From Galerina marginata (lineage: Eukaryota; Basidiomycota; Agaricomycetes; Agaricales; Galerinaceae), in contig JAECYW010000019.1 in the NCBI GenBank assembly GCA_023014335.1, positions 1,364,001-1,428,000 on the forward strand: a DNA stretch of 64,000 bases. Direction: 5' to 3'. This document shows, piece after piece, positions 11,376-23,408 of this stretch (positions are counted from its first letter, which is position 1; each line of letters starts with the position of its first letter). The position numbers were made by a program, and so were the translations under genes. The notes beneath the pieces were generated by a model. That model made no database searches. It had not been told where the DNA came from and worked only from the letters and a program-made list of their open reading frames with translations.

Positions 11376-13457
11376 AGAGAGAGCAGGGAAAGTAAGGAAG
11401 AATCACAGTCCCAGGTCGCAACTATCCCGTTTCTTGATAACAGCTCAGCCACAGCCATTGAATCAGAATGATGAGCAGCAGGCTAGCGATTGCGCCATAA
11501 TGTTAGACAGGCCCTCGAGCTCATTTTAGTCGTAAGGGGCATTCAACTAAGCAGGATCCCCGGAATGTCCCCGAGTGGCGTCACTAGCTAGGATTGTAAA
11601 TCACCAGTGGGTTGTCGCAAGACGCCAAAGTGAGACGCAATTGCAAGAGGATGACGAAGTTCCCGTGGGAAAGAAAGTTCAGGCTCAGTCAAGCAACTGT
11701 TTAGGGTGAGCAGCTTGTTCCACATATTTCATTGTCCTCTTCATTCTGCTCTCACTCTCACTTACAATGACTCGACTTATCGTTGTTGATATATGCGAAA
11801 ACCAACCTCGTTGGCCCGATTCGAGCAGGAAGTATATTTATCCTTGATAAATCAGCAGCCTGAGATGCGTTCAACGAAAAAATAGATTGACACAAGTACA
11901 TCAGAAAACCCTCCAGGCTAGGCCACCCGTGAGTTAAATTCGCAATACGGCCTTCCCTACTGCCATGACTTGGTACGCGGGTGGACTGTTTTCTGGAACT
12001 AGCGGAGGGTTCGAAACAGGTTCTGAATCTGCAGTGCTCGTCATATCCTCGGTTTCATCGAATGGAACCTGGCCCATCTTCCCCTGGTCTACTTCAAGTA
12101 ATCCCAAAAGACGATTTATATCTTGGTCCGCGATGAATTCCTCTTGCCGAATGGCCGCGAGGCAGGAAGGCCTGCCAGTGCGACGAATGACTCACATTCT
12201 CTATCGTTGTGGTCAACCGGCTTGAACCTCGTATAGCGCTGGAACATGGCATCGAAGGGTACAATTTCATGGTGCTGGTTATAAAACACCTGCTTATGGT
12301 CCGATTACAGTCCTACCAGCGCGGCAGCCCTTCCTGCGCTTCCAAAATATGAAGAAGCAGATCACAAAGAAGAAGGCTTCCCGCACCTTGTCAGGCGTCG
12401 GTGATGAGCGTCTTTACTCGAGTATTTGGCACACTGCAGCCAAGGGCCTGTGACCTACTTGGTCCCTCTGTCTACCTTGAAGTCAATGTGTTCTCGTCAA
12501 AGAACTTTCTACCAGCGATTGCTTTGGTGTTTGTTGATTTGGTGCTACATGAACAGTTTTCTGTCACCGGCTTTGTCACTAATTGGTAGTGGTTCCAGTA
12601 GTGACCAAATTTCCACTAAAACATCAAATGTTGCTATGTACTGACCTCCATTCGCGGTGATATGTTCAGTAATTTGGTAACGCGGATGTCGTCAATTTCT
12701 GCAGAAATTTCGGGACTTGATATATGGTTGCTAAAAAATTAGGCGCTCGTGCAAAAAAGGGCTTGGCGAAATTACGGATCAATCGTCGGCGTCGGATTGA
12801 ATGCAAGGATAGAAAAACGTTTGCAGCAGTATTACACGAGGACTTGAAGCCGTGTTGTTGATATTTTGAAGGGTCGAAGCACACCTACTTCAAATCTGGC
12901 GCACACTTGTCACTGCCCGAGTTTTCAGCTCTGTAAAAAATGTTTCGCTTGCATATCATTCATATTTCCTACGATGCAGTGATCTGAGTCTTTCATTAAA
13001 GCTCGATAAAATGACTTTGGAGCAGTGACCACTGACTCTACTACTGAGGCCCACTGAATGGATATTAACATGAGGACAAAAGTGAGTATGTACATAGTCG
13101 AGTACCCCTAAAATGTGGGCCCCGAATATGGGCAACTTTGCTAAACCATCGGAAGACGACAACGTTGGTGCCCTTAATCAAAATATGTCAAGAAAATCTT
13201 CATGGATGACCGTAAATCGTAGTTAAGTGAGAAGACGAAGCAAATGAGCCCTTCGGACATTCCCCGCATCCCGTGACCATTCCGGCTCCGGAGACAACAA
13301 CCAACCGAGCCGACATCTGGGGAAGGTCACCAGCACCGTCAGGCCGCCGCACAGGCGAGAAGAATTTGGCGTTAACAGCTGCAAATCAGCTCCATATAAA
13401 CATGATGGGTTTCCCCCGCATTCACGATCTTATCCTTGTCCACCTTCAGCCGCCATA
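11376..13457. other. Intergenic region between divergent genes, with one possible gene remnant
   Basis: About 2.1 kb separate the MFS transporter and acyl-CoA oxidase. Apart from the possible remnant listed at 11949-12420, I see no supported coding sequence. The final 200 bases hold the oxidase promoter. Confidence 0.5.
11949..12420 (-). pseudogene. Possible remnant of a single-pass membrane protein C-terminus
   Basis: On the minus strand a hydrophobic run with a basic stop-transfer edge (AFFFVICFFIFWKRRKG) is followed by cytosolic-looking pieces such as HHEIVPFDAMFQRYTRFK and RQEEFIADQDINRLLGLLEV. The last piece continues to an acidic, proline-rich tail ending at a stop. These pieces lie in different frames and the obvious splice sites between them give stops, so the copy looks broken. 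It resembles the C-terminal halves of fungal membrane proteins with one TM and a disordered tail, but I cannot name a family. It could be chance. Confidence 0.28.
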
Positions 13458-16244
13458 ATGGCTGCCGTCAAACCTCAATACGACGTAAATGAGCAAACAG
13501 GCATTGACATGACGAACGCCCGAGCGACGGCAACGATTGGGCTGGAGAATGTGCGGGATTTTTTACATCGTAAGTGAAAGATGCTGTTCGCGACGAGATT
13601 TACTACCATATTCTGAATGACATGGTTACTTTATTCTAGATGGACGTGAGGAATGGTTAGCACGTTCAAGAATTGTTGGCATCTTGGAGACTGACCCGGT
13701 ATTCGATAAATCTCAAAGGTGCGGCCTATGACCACGGAACGCTGTTGGAAACTAAAGCTTCCATTGCGTCTGAACAGAGATTTTATGACCAGAACCGAGA
13801 GATACGAACGCGGTCTTGCTCTGACGAACCGCATATACGAGCTGCAAACGATCCATAATTGGAGCGACCAGGAGACAAGGGTGGCCATTGCTGTTCTGGA
13901 CGAGCAATTGTCTATCGGTTTGCACAATGTTGGTAAGAATACATCAACCCGACGCATTTGAAAAGCTCCTGTCATTGACTTATTTTATTGTACCAGCATT
14001 CCAACCCGTTTTCATGCTGCAGGGAGGGCCTACTCTCGTGAAGAAATACGGCCACCTCATTGCGACGCGTGCCATTTTCGGGTGTTATCTCCAAACCGAG
14101 CTCGGCCACGGCACGAACGTCTCTCAATTAGAAACAACGGCCACTTTTATTCCAGAGACGCAAGAATTCGAGATCCATTCGCCGACGGTGACGAGTAGCA
14201 AATGGTGGATTGGAGCCCTTGGAAAGACGGCGACTCATGGAGTGGTGCAGGCCAAGTTGATTTTGGGTGGGAAGGATATCGGACCACATTTGTTTTTCGT
14301 CCAACTGAGGTCTATGGGTAAGCCCTAGTTTTCTCATTATATTTTATTGGCAAGTTAAACTTCTTGGAATTGTAGAAGACCATAGGGTGCTGCCTAATAT
14401 CATTATTGGGGATATTGGTAGGTTGCTTCCCCAATAAATAATTGTCTAGGCTAACCCTCTTCCAGGTCCAAAAGCAGTAACTGGCTTTGCCCCTACCGAC
14501 AATGGGTTTGCCCGGTTCAATCGTGTTCGTATACCCAAGGAGAATATGCTTTCCGGTTTTGCCCAAGTTACAGAAGACGGTAAATACCTCCAACCCCCTC
14601 ACGCAAAGTTGAGCTATGGTGGTGTGAGTTTTCCTTGAAATTTTGTTACTGCATTCTCTTCTAATAAGATTTGCAGATGCTTTATATACGAGCCAAGTAC
14701 GTCCATCCGAATTCACCTTCGCCCAATTTATTGAACATATTGTCAGCATGGTTACAGGAGGCGGATGGTTAATTGCTAAAGGTTCATTTTTAACGTCAAG
14801 CATACCTTCATCTTACTTACCAAAATTTTAGCTGCCACGGTCGCCATTCGCTATGCTACTGTCCGACGACAAGGAGAACGAGGCCCAGACGGTCTAGAGA
14901 AGCAAATTATCTCATATCCCTCCGTATACTACCGCCTGCTTCCCATCCTCTCAAGGGCTTATATGTTCATTCAACTGGGTAGAACTTTGGTTCGTAGACC
15001 TTGCAACCAACCATCTTCAAACCTTCTAATATTGCACGGACCCAACAGACAAAGGCTTTCGACACAATGGCGACCCGTCTCAAACAAGGAGACACCTCTC
15101 TTCTTGCCGAAATGCATGCGACGACCAGTGGCTTGAAGGTCTACGTGTCAAGCAACGGCGTGCAAGACATCGAAACCGCCCGTCGGGCAATGGGTGGTCA
15201 TGGATACAGCGCATTTGCCGGTCTTGGAAGGCTTTACGCTGATTACCTTCCCAGCGTTACGTGCGTTGTGTTCTTCCAAAGTCTTGAATCCCTACAAGTT
15301 GCTAACAATAACACAGATATGAAGGAGACAATTTCGTGCTGGATCAACAAGTCGTTCGCGCTGCACTGAAATCCTATCGCAGCCTTTTTTCCTCAAAACC
15401 ACCCGTAGTCGCGTCTCTCTCTCCATCGTCACACTACCTTCGTTTCCTCGTTAATCCCCCGACCGTACCATCGTCTATTTCCGATCAAGATTGGAAGAAC
15501 CCAGCCACGTCCATCCCTCTACTCGAACTGAGAGCGGCGCTGATTGTGAACGAACTTGCACAAAATGCTGAAACACCGGATGCAAGTGTAAACCAACGTG
15601 TGTCGAAGGCGGTAACAGAGGCTTTCATAGCAGCTGAGGTCGGTGGGATGATCCAGAGTTTGTCAAAGATGCCGGAGACGGATAGGGTGGCGGTGACTAA
15701 GGTCTTCCTCTTGGTATGTTTTCTCTACAAGAATTTTCGTATAACCAACCGTATACTTCTTTGAACAGTATCTCTTGACCACCGTGGAAGGTGGTCTGGC
15801 CGACCTGCTTTCGTTTGGCATTATCCGCCCGACGACGAGCGCAGTTCCAAAGGACCCGACACGCTCCGTGCGGCTCTCGATCAAGCACCTTTGCGAGGAG
15901 TTACTGCCTGAAGCTATTGGCCTCACGGACGCGTTTGGATTCACGGACTGGGATCTCGACAGGCAGGTTTATCCATCATTTACTAATTCCAATTTTGCTA
16001 ATCATTTTTCTTTGACGGTGCAGTGCTTTGGGCGTGTACAACGGAAAAGTCTATGAAGCATTGTGGGAGCGCGCACAGGCCGAGCCGTTGAACCAGACTG
16101 AAGTTCCTGCTGCTTACAAGGTGAGAATGAGCGCGACGAATGTCTGACGTCGTTGATTTTAATGTATGTCCATAGGCTTCCATCAAGCCCATCCTCGAAC
16201 GCGGACAACGACAAGCATCTGCACTTGCAACATCGAAACTGTGA
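13458..16244 (+). CDS. Peroxisomal acyl-CoA oxidase
   Basis: Catalyses the first step of peroxisomal beta-oxidation, acyl-CoA to trans-2-enoyl-CoA with FAD, making hydrogen peroxide. The protein begins MAAVKPQYDVNEQTG and is assembled from about ten exons. Family landmarks in order are RTERYERGLALTNRIYELQ, the FAD/substrate block GCYLQTELGHGTNVSQLETT, KWWIGALGKTATHGVVQAKL, GFAPTDNGFARFNRVRIPKE, the RAMGGHGYSAFAGLGRLYAD block, and a C-terminal helical domain ending at LERGQRQASALATSKL. The last three residues, SKL, are a perfect PTS1 peroxisomal targeting signal. Intron 13712-13773 must be removed to bridge DKSQR and DFMTRTERY. No missing domain was seen. Confidence 0.93.
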
Positions 16245-16524
16245 ACTGTTTATCCAACATTTTTACCTTTGGAACATGTAAACCCATTTATCATACCAGC
16301 CAGATTTTTTACCCATGTAACTTACACTTTATTCGAAACCCCAATTTCATCCATGAACGTTCGTCGTCGATCACTGCTTACATGGACGCGATTGAATGGC
16401 TATTTCTCTCGGTGGCTGACTGCAAACGCGTCTTGAATCTATCTCTAACCCGTTCGCGTCGAGCCCGACTTGCATTCGAAGAGCTCCAGAACAGTTCTCT
16501 ATCCCCGTCAGTCGCCCTCCAAAC

Positions 16525-17099
16525 ATGACGGCCTGCAAAACCTTGCCCATTGTACTCTTCTGGCTATCCATGCTCATTACAACCACGCAGGCGATCTACG
16601 GGCAAGGTACGCGAGCATTTGAGTTGAGCAAGAGCGTGGCTGACGTGCACCATGCAGCGACATGGTACGAAGCTAATACAGGGGTGTGTATACAGCAACT
16701 CTCGCTTCTCCGCGTACCCCAAGCTACTAGCTACCATTTCCTAACGCCCTTTTTGTTTTTGTTTGTCTGTTCTCTTCCCTACTCCAGTTAGGCGCGTGCG
16801 GGCGATTGAATGCCAACACTGAACATGTCGTCGCGCTTCCGGCAATCGAATATGCACGAGGGATGCATTGCTTTAAGCAAGTCAGGATCCAGTGTGCGTA
16901 TCTTTGTGCATACTCCGTTATCACTAGCAACAGCTTATGCATCTAATATAAATCAGATCAAGGAAAAACGCTAGATGCTCAAGTCGTCGACCTCTGCCCG
17001 ACGTGTGGGTTGACCGGGATCGACCTCTCGCCGGCTGCTTTCCAGACCCTCGCTCCCTTGGATATTGGTGTGCTACAAGTGAACTGGAATTACATTTAG
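16525..17099 (+). CDS. Second secreted RlpA-like / expansin-like double-psi beta-barrel protein
   Basis: A paralogue of the gene at 181-675, about 120 residues in four exons. The signal peptide reads MTACKTLPIVLFWLSMLITT, with cleavage probably after TQA. The mature protein has QATWYEANTG, LGACGRLNANTEHVVALP, a VVDLCPTCG core and DLSPAAFQTLAPLDIGVLQV, ending VNWNYI. Intron positions match the first copy closely: after the first residues of the mature protein, before LGACG, and before the QGKT stretch. The two are therefore old paralogues rather than a recent duplication, since the sequences differ at most positions. It probably acts at the cell wall. It follows the oxidase by only 280 bases on the same strand. 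Confidence 0.88.
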
Positions 17100-17651
17100 C
17101 CCTTGCACCTTTTAAAGACTTGATACTTGCTGTGTTTCGCTTTCGCTTTCGTTGTAAAACTCATCCATTCAGTGGCCGAGCGTCGCTTCAGTAACATACC
17201 TCATCAGAAACCAGCCTGAAAGGCACTCGTCACGAATAAGGTTCAATTTAAATGAAAAAATCATTGTTGGAGGATAGGTACGGATCGCGCGATGGAATGT
17301 GACAGAAAGAGAGAATGCTAGGCAATGAGTGTCAAGGGCAAGATGCATTAGTAGCAAGAACATCAGAAAGACGGAGGAGGAATAAGAAGAGAGAAAAGAG
17401 GACTGGAGAGCGAGATCCAGAGACGATGATGAGTGCGCGAGTGAAGAGGAGCATGTGAACATACGCGATGCGAAACATGGTGGATCATTTAGACAGGAAA
17501 AGAGGAAAGAATAATCGGAAAGATAACGAAAAGAAGCCGTTGTCGGTCGTTGGTCGGATTCGAAGTCGAAGGAGGAAATAAACATGTACACGCTAGCCAA
17601 CAAGCAAGTATGCAAAGGAACGTCCACCATCTAGTCGTCATCCCCATCCAC
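17100..17651. other. Convergent 3' flank, no gene
   Basis: About 550 bases between the DPBB gene and the NST1-like gene, which converge. A minus-strand open frame of about 150 codons lies here, but it is pyrimidine-rich and of low complexity and most likely reads the 3' UTR of the NST1-like gene. Confidence 0.5.
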
Positions 17652-20600
17652 TCAAGACCCAGCATGCGGCGCAGAAGACGCTGCAGCGCCGTGGTTCATG
17701 TACGCTTGACCAGGGAAGAACCCGCCCGCGCTCTGCGGGTGCCAGCTATCTCCATTCCCAGTCCCAGGGGTGTTGGACCACAACGACCCGCTCCCAATCG
17801 GCGACACACCGGGGTGCAGCCCATGCGTTAGATGGTTGGTCCCGATCGAGGCTGGGATGGCGCGAGCAGGCGACGGCGAGAAGCCGGGCGGACCCCATGG
17901 CGAGGGGCTCATCGCCGTCCTCGGGCTCGCGGGGCCCCAAGACTGCCCGACGGCACCGACGGGTGTAGGCAGGCCTACCATCCCCATGGACCCGATAGGC
18001 GCTGCGCCTCTCCGTGGTCCTGTGGCCGACAGCACCTCGTCGTCGTCTGCAGCGAGGGCCGAGGACCCAAGCACGCCCTTCGGGCTGGGCGAGCGGCGGT
18101 TGGGCGAGCCAGAGCCAGAGCTCGCGCCTTCGCCTGTGCTCGAGTTGGTCGCAGTGGGTCGGGCAATAGGCGCAATAGGGCGGGTTATCGGGCCAGGCCC
18201 CGAAGCTGAGCCTGAGGCGTCGTTCTGCTGGGAATTGAGCATAGCGATAGACGGTCGCCGTCCCTGCCCCGGCGCGAGCATAGACGGTCCCCCAGGCGCC
18301 GACGTCGACGCAAGTGGGGTCTTCGCCTTCGGCGGGCCAATCGGGGCGGGCGGGGGTGGATGAGCCCCGACGCCCATGCCGACACCACCACCAATGGGCA
18401 CCCCGACGCCGATGGGCATCCCGCGGTTGAAGCCCGGATCAAACGGAGGGCCGGTGAACCCTCGGGCGATGTTCGGCGTACCGGGCGGGTGGTGCTGATG
18501 TTGATGGTGCTGGTGCTGCATGTTCGGCGCGCCGTAGGGGTACTGCATCGGCGGGAAAGAGCCCACGCGCGGGGAGAGGGCCGGCGGCGGGAGCATGACG
18601 GGGCCTTGTGGGTGTCCGTACATCATGGCCGATTGTGGCGGCGGCGGGAGGTGGGAAGGCATCTGCGCATTGAGGGGTGTTAGCGGGAGGTGAGGAGGAC
18701 GGGACATGTTCGGCTGCTGCTGGGGCTGCTGTTGTTGAGGTTGTGGAGTCGGTTGGGACAGAGGCTGCTGAGGACGAGCGACCTGTGCGACGGCACCAGG
18801 AGGAGAGGTAACAGACAGAGGAGCCACATGCTTATTGTTGACGACCTTCTTAGAAGCAGCACCGTTGATGCTAATAGCAGGATTGGGAGACCGAGGCGGA
18901 ACAGAGCTGGCGACTGTGGCTGGGTTGGCCTTTGCAGAAGTGGGCAGAGACGACGTCGACGAAGAAGCAGCTGCATTGGAACGAACAGGGGCCTTGACGC
19001 TATTCGCCTGCGCCTGGGCAATGGCAGCTGCCCTTTGTTGAGCGGCAAGCTTGTCCTTGGCCTCCCTCTCTGCCTTTTCCTCCTTCTCTTTGGCCAGCCT
19101 CTTTTCCTTCTCAGCCTTCTCAGCTTTTTCCCTCTCCTCCCTCTTCTCTTTCTCAACCCGTTCCCGCTCAGCCTTCTCCTCTTTCTCCTTGGCCAACTTT
19201 GCCTCCCTCTCTTCCTTGGCCTTCCTTTCCCTATCCTCCCGTTCCTTCCTTAGTCTCTCCTCTTTTTCCTTCTTCTTCCTTTCCCTCTCCAGCTCGCGCT
19301 CGCGTTCCTCCTGCTGGCGTTTCCGCTTCTCCTCCTCTTTACGCGCACGCTCCTCCTCTGCAGCCTTCTTCGCAGCTTCACGCCTCTGCCGCTCCTCCTC
19401 TCGCTTTTTGCGATTATCCTCCTCCAGCGCAGCCTGCTTGGCCTTGACCGCCGCCTCCTCCGCCGCTTTCTCAGCAGTCTTGGCCGCCTTTTCTTCCTCC
19501 TTTGCCAGCTTCTGCTGCCTGTACACAATAACCGAAAATGAAGATCAGCACCGGAATTGAATTGAAGGGATAAAAATAACACTGACCGCTTCTTGTCCTT
19601 CTTCTTTTGGTTCTGGTTTTGCTTCTTCATCTCACGGTCGCGGGTAGACTTGTCCTCCTCGTCGAGCTCGCGCAGGAGCTGCAGCTGGCGTTCCTGGGCC
19701 ACCTTTTCCCGGTAGGCTTGTAGCACCCGCTGCTCGAACATCCGCGCGGCGAAAATGGAAAACATGCGTTTGCCTTCTTCCATTTTCTGCTCTTCTGTCA
19801 TGATCTGCAATAAAAAGTCGTTGTCAATAATAAATACGAGAAGTAAAGTCAGATATAAGTCATACCTCCTCGTCATCCTCGTCTTCATCGTCGTCGTCAT
19901 CATCATCACTAGCAGCACCGTCGTCCTCTCCTTCCTCATCCCCTTCGCTCCCTTCCCTCTCCTCGTCACTCTCCTCGTCACTCTCGTCCTCCACATCCGC
20001 AGCCGCCTCCTCCTCACGCTGCATACGCCGCTCAGCAAGCTGCTCCATCATCTCCAAGAACTTTTGCCCGTCGTTCTTGAGCAGATCGTCCGCAACGGTG
20101 AGAATATTGCCTGGCCCTTGAAAAATAAGATTAATCAGGCTGTGCTTCCAAAAAAGCACAAAGAGTACTCACCGGTCACGGTTAGACTGCTGCCGATGTT
20201 GAACAGCCCGTCCCGTCCTTTGCTCGGCGCCGTCCGACGCCCGGCGGTGGGTGCTGGTTGCGCTCCTCTTCGAGCAGTTGGTACAGTTTGGCTTTTGGGG
20301 ACGAGGTCGTTCGTCCCGCGACGGCCGACCTGCGGCGGCTGTTGGGCCTCGTCCTCGTCCTCATCCTCTTCTTCTTCCTCTTCCTCCTCCGGCTCCTCTT
20401 CCTCCTCTTCCTCCTCCTCCTCGTATTCGTCCCCGTCGTAGTCCTCTTCCTCTTGCTCGTCCTCTTCGAACTCACTTTCCTTTCCGGGCGGTGGGTGATG
20501 GTGTGGGTGCGGGTGGGGATGCTGTTGTTTCCGGCCATTGGTCACCGGGGGCAGGAGGGCTTGGGGCGGGGGGCCACGTTGTTGTTGCTGCTGTTGAAGC

Positions 20601-21519
20601 TGCTGTTTCACCGCTCTTGCCCGCTTGGGGTTGACGGGGGTGGGGGAGACCACTGCGCCGTTCTTGTCGAGCTCCACGCTACCGGGAAACGGGCCAGGGC
20701 CAGGGGGAGGAGGGATGGTGCCGCCGGAGGAGACGTAGCGCTGCTGGTAATTTGCGTACTGTTCTAGCTCCTCGTAATAAGCATCGTACAGTACCTCGAG
20801 CTCGTCCTCTATTGCATTCCTGTGCCGTATGAGGAACGATCGTCGGAAGATCAGATTGAGATCAAGAGATAAAGGCAAAACATGGAAACAAGGGAGAAGA
20901 CGTGGTCAGCAACTGGTGACTGACGTGGTGCAAGGAAAAAAGGAAAAAAAGTACAGATAGTAAAAGAAAAAAAAGATACGAACCGCTTCCTGCCACAGAC
21001 TGCACAAGAGCACGAGTGTTTCTGCTGGTCCTTCATTTTGCGGAGCACAGTGTCCTTCTCGATCTTGACGAGGTTCCTACGCTCCTGCTCGCCGAGCCCG
21101 AGCCAGAAGTCCTTGATACGCTCACGCTCCTCGGTCGTGCTGGTGCTCCATATCTTGTTTGCGCTGGCTTTGCCCTTCTGCGCCGCAGTGGGCCCCGAGC
21201 CCGTCGCCTGGGCGCCAGCTGCACCCGCGGACGCCCTCGCCTTGCCCCCCACGCCAGAATTCGACGTCGGAGGCGATGGGTGGCGATTCTGCTGCTGCTG
21301 TTGCTGCTGCTGGTTGTATACGGGTGCCTTTGACGCTGCGCGTGCGCTCTTGGGCTGCTGCTGCTGAGCGGGGGGCTGCTGCTGGGACGGCGGGTAGTTC
21401 ATTGGTTTTTTGCCGATGGAGACTGAGGATGGGGGCAGTGGCGGGCCTGTAGGCGCATTCGTTCGCGGTACGGGCATGGCAGGAGGGAGAACTCTAGTCT
21501 CTTCGTCACCCCGGCTCAA
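17652..21519 (-). CDS. nst1: NST1-like stress response protein (very large coiled-coil, low-complexity protein)
   Basis: The homologue of fungal NST1 (named for negative effect on salt tolerance in yeast), roughly 1,200 residues in five main exons. In order: a Pro/Gln-rich N-terminus with polyGln runs; the conserved core [20 protein letters not shown] plus the Cys cluster [32 protein letters not shown]; a long Glu/Asp tract; [20 protein letters not shown]; a second acidic tract; [20 protein letters not shown]; a continuous KEEE/REKE coiled coil of about 180 residues; and a Pro/Gly/Gln-rich C-terminus ending PHAGS. This order is diagnostic of NST1. Long charged and repeat tracts make the antisense strand appear open over hundreds of codons; those frames are shadows. 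The protein is probably cytoplasmic and condensate-prone. The molecular function remains poorly defined. Confidence 0.88.
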
Positions 21520-22044
21520 ATTTCCTCACATCCCTTATTCGGCAATTCACGGTCGGCCACGCCGGCTTTGTTTTATTCCTCCTTCCCTGTCCTATCAACA
21601 ATTTATCCACAGTACAATGCAATAGTGTCTTTGCCTCTTCAAGGAATCAAACAAGTAAGCCTCTGGTCCCAGGTCTGAAGCTGGAACAAGGTACTTGAGA
21701 GATATCCAGAAACGGTAAAACTCGCCACAATGACCCGGCATGTCACATGGGAACTATTGTGCCGGGTGTACCGGTATGTTTCCGGTGCTTGGTTTCGCAG
21801 AATTTGCCAGCTTCAGTGTTCCGCTGCTCTTAGCCATTTGCCAGTGGCTCGTTGATAGACCATGTTGAGGACTGACAGGCGCGTCATCTGGTGCCACTAC
21901 GACGGTAAACGATGACCCTTGGTAGGTGTTTCCGCAACTACATTTACAAAATTATCTGACCTGGTTCATGCCCTTCCAAATGCAGCCTATCATTTCTCGA
22001 TTCCTTGACCTCCTGATCTTTAGATAGTGCGAATGGCAGTAGAG

Positions 22045-22449
22045 AATAGCCTTATCCAATTCACCGAAGGAAAACCGACCTCAGGAGCGTCCTCGAGTCG
22101 GCAGGCTAATCCAATGCAGGACCGATCACGCTTACACAGGTGAATTTCGCCGCCGTTTCTTCCCCGACCAAGACGAGGACTGCCTGTGCGGAGAGGAATA
22201 CCAAACGCGCAAACACACCTTAATCCACTGCACAAAATTTACTGCGCACCGCAACCACCTCCACAAAATCTTGCAGGACGGATTCCTCCCCATAATACTG
22301 GGCACGGAGGAGGGAATGCAGGCTTTAATCGCGTTCCTCCAACAAAGTGGCGCCTTCACCCTCCTTGGACGCCCACCCGACGAACGGAAGATACCAAACT
22401 TCGACGATGAACCAGAGGACAAGGAGTCCGAGGACGACTCTGAACCCTA
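22045..22449 (+). mobile_element. 5'-truncated non-LTR retrotransposon (LINE) remnant, ORF2 C-terminus
   Basis: An open frame ending at the TAA at 22447-22449 encodes the typical C-terminal tail of fungal LINE ORF2 proteins. It includes RLIQCRTDHAYTGEFRRRFF, then a Cys/His knuckle CLCGEEYQTRKHTLIHC, then FLPIILGTEEGMQALIAFLQ and SGAFTLLGRPPDE. Reverse transcriptase and endonuclease are absent, so this is a dead 5'-truncated insertion. No poly(A) tail or target-site duplication is obvious. The same tail occurs in many Agaricomycete LINE copies. It marks the gap beside the CHAT gene as a transposon landing area. Confidence 0.7.
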
Positions 22450-23012
22450 AACTGGCCCACAGGACTCTTCTATTTTTATTTCTATCCCTCTCTCAAACCA
22501 TAACTACCAGTACCCGACCTACATGGCGCTCTCATGCCACCCTCCTTTTCCACTTCGACGCATTTCAGCTATACAACCATACACCCATGCCCTGCCTTTA
22601 TCTCATGCAGTTCACATACCTCACAATTCATTGTACATAGTAGAAAAAGTATGCCTACCCGTGCGTCTTAGTACTGGCGTACTTGTTGCACATTAATGCA
22701 AGGAACCTCACGGCGAATGCTGAAATTCGAAACTGGCGAACAGGGTCACTTGTGCGACAAAAGCCACAAGTCCATAAAATCCTCGAGCAAGGCCAAGGAC
22801 GGGAAGGAAGAGGCGAAGAGTCGCTGGCGGAGGGAGCGCGGGTGGGCACGAGTGTCAAGGGTACAAGCAGCCTTATCTCAGATATTTCGCGGATTAGCTA
22901 GATGGTAGTGCAATTGAGGCTTTCTAAGTAAGTGCTCATGACACATTTAGCCATTCAGATGGGTGCTCACGTACCTGACGGTCAGGAAATATCACTGTCG
23001 CGACTCGAGGAG

Positions 23013-23408
23013 CATCAGGAAAACTCCATCCGTCTGGCGCGTTTGGCGCCAGACCTATCAGACACTTCCAGACCGCCATAAATTGTGTGGCGACATAATC
23101 ACCTGCATAATTTTAGAAACACTTTTAGTTGCCAGAAATTGGTTCTGGCGCCAGATTTTATTATGCCGCCAGAACTGACCCCTTCACAAGCCAGGTATGT
23201 GCTCCATACAGTATCAACGTACTACGAGGATGCGCAACAAAACGACAGTCATTGTCTGCCGGCTCCCTTGACAATCATGTACTGCTGAGAAACATCCCAT
23301 GCATGAGCTATGTGGTCGGCATTGTGTCTAGATCATGTTAATTAAGCAAGAGAGGTGGCGGCGAGAAGGCAGTCCAGACAGCACCAGACGGATGGACTTT
23401 TCCTGATG
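23013..23408. mobile_element. MITE-like element with 25-bp terminal inverted repeats
   Basis: The left arm 23013-23037 and right arm 23384-23408 are inverted copies differing at one of 25 positions; each starts CATCAGGAAAA and reads inward to CCATCCGTCTGG. The interior is 346 bp, non-coding, and packed with CTGGCGCCAG-type palindromes: a hairpin with 9-bp stem at 23032-23054 and a perfect 12-bp palindrome at 23144-23155. This is the form of a non-autonomous DNA transposon (MITE). No clear target-site duplication flanks it, and I cannot assign a superfamily. Confidence 0.6.

Noticed and set aside
17169..17630. 153-codon minus-strand open frame
   Set aside because: Ser/Phe/Leu-rich low complexity directly downstream of the NST1-like stop; best explained as its 3' UTR.
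20251..20767. Long plus-strand open frames opposite the NST1-like gene
   Set aside because: They are mirror frames of Glu/Asp/Gln-rich codons and give poly-Leu/Ser/Phe proteins without any domain.
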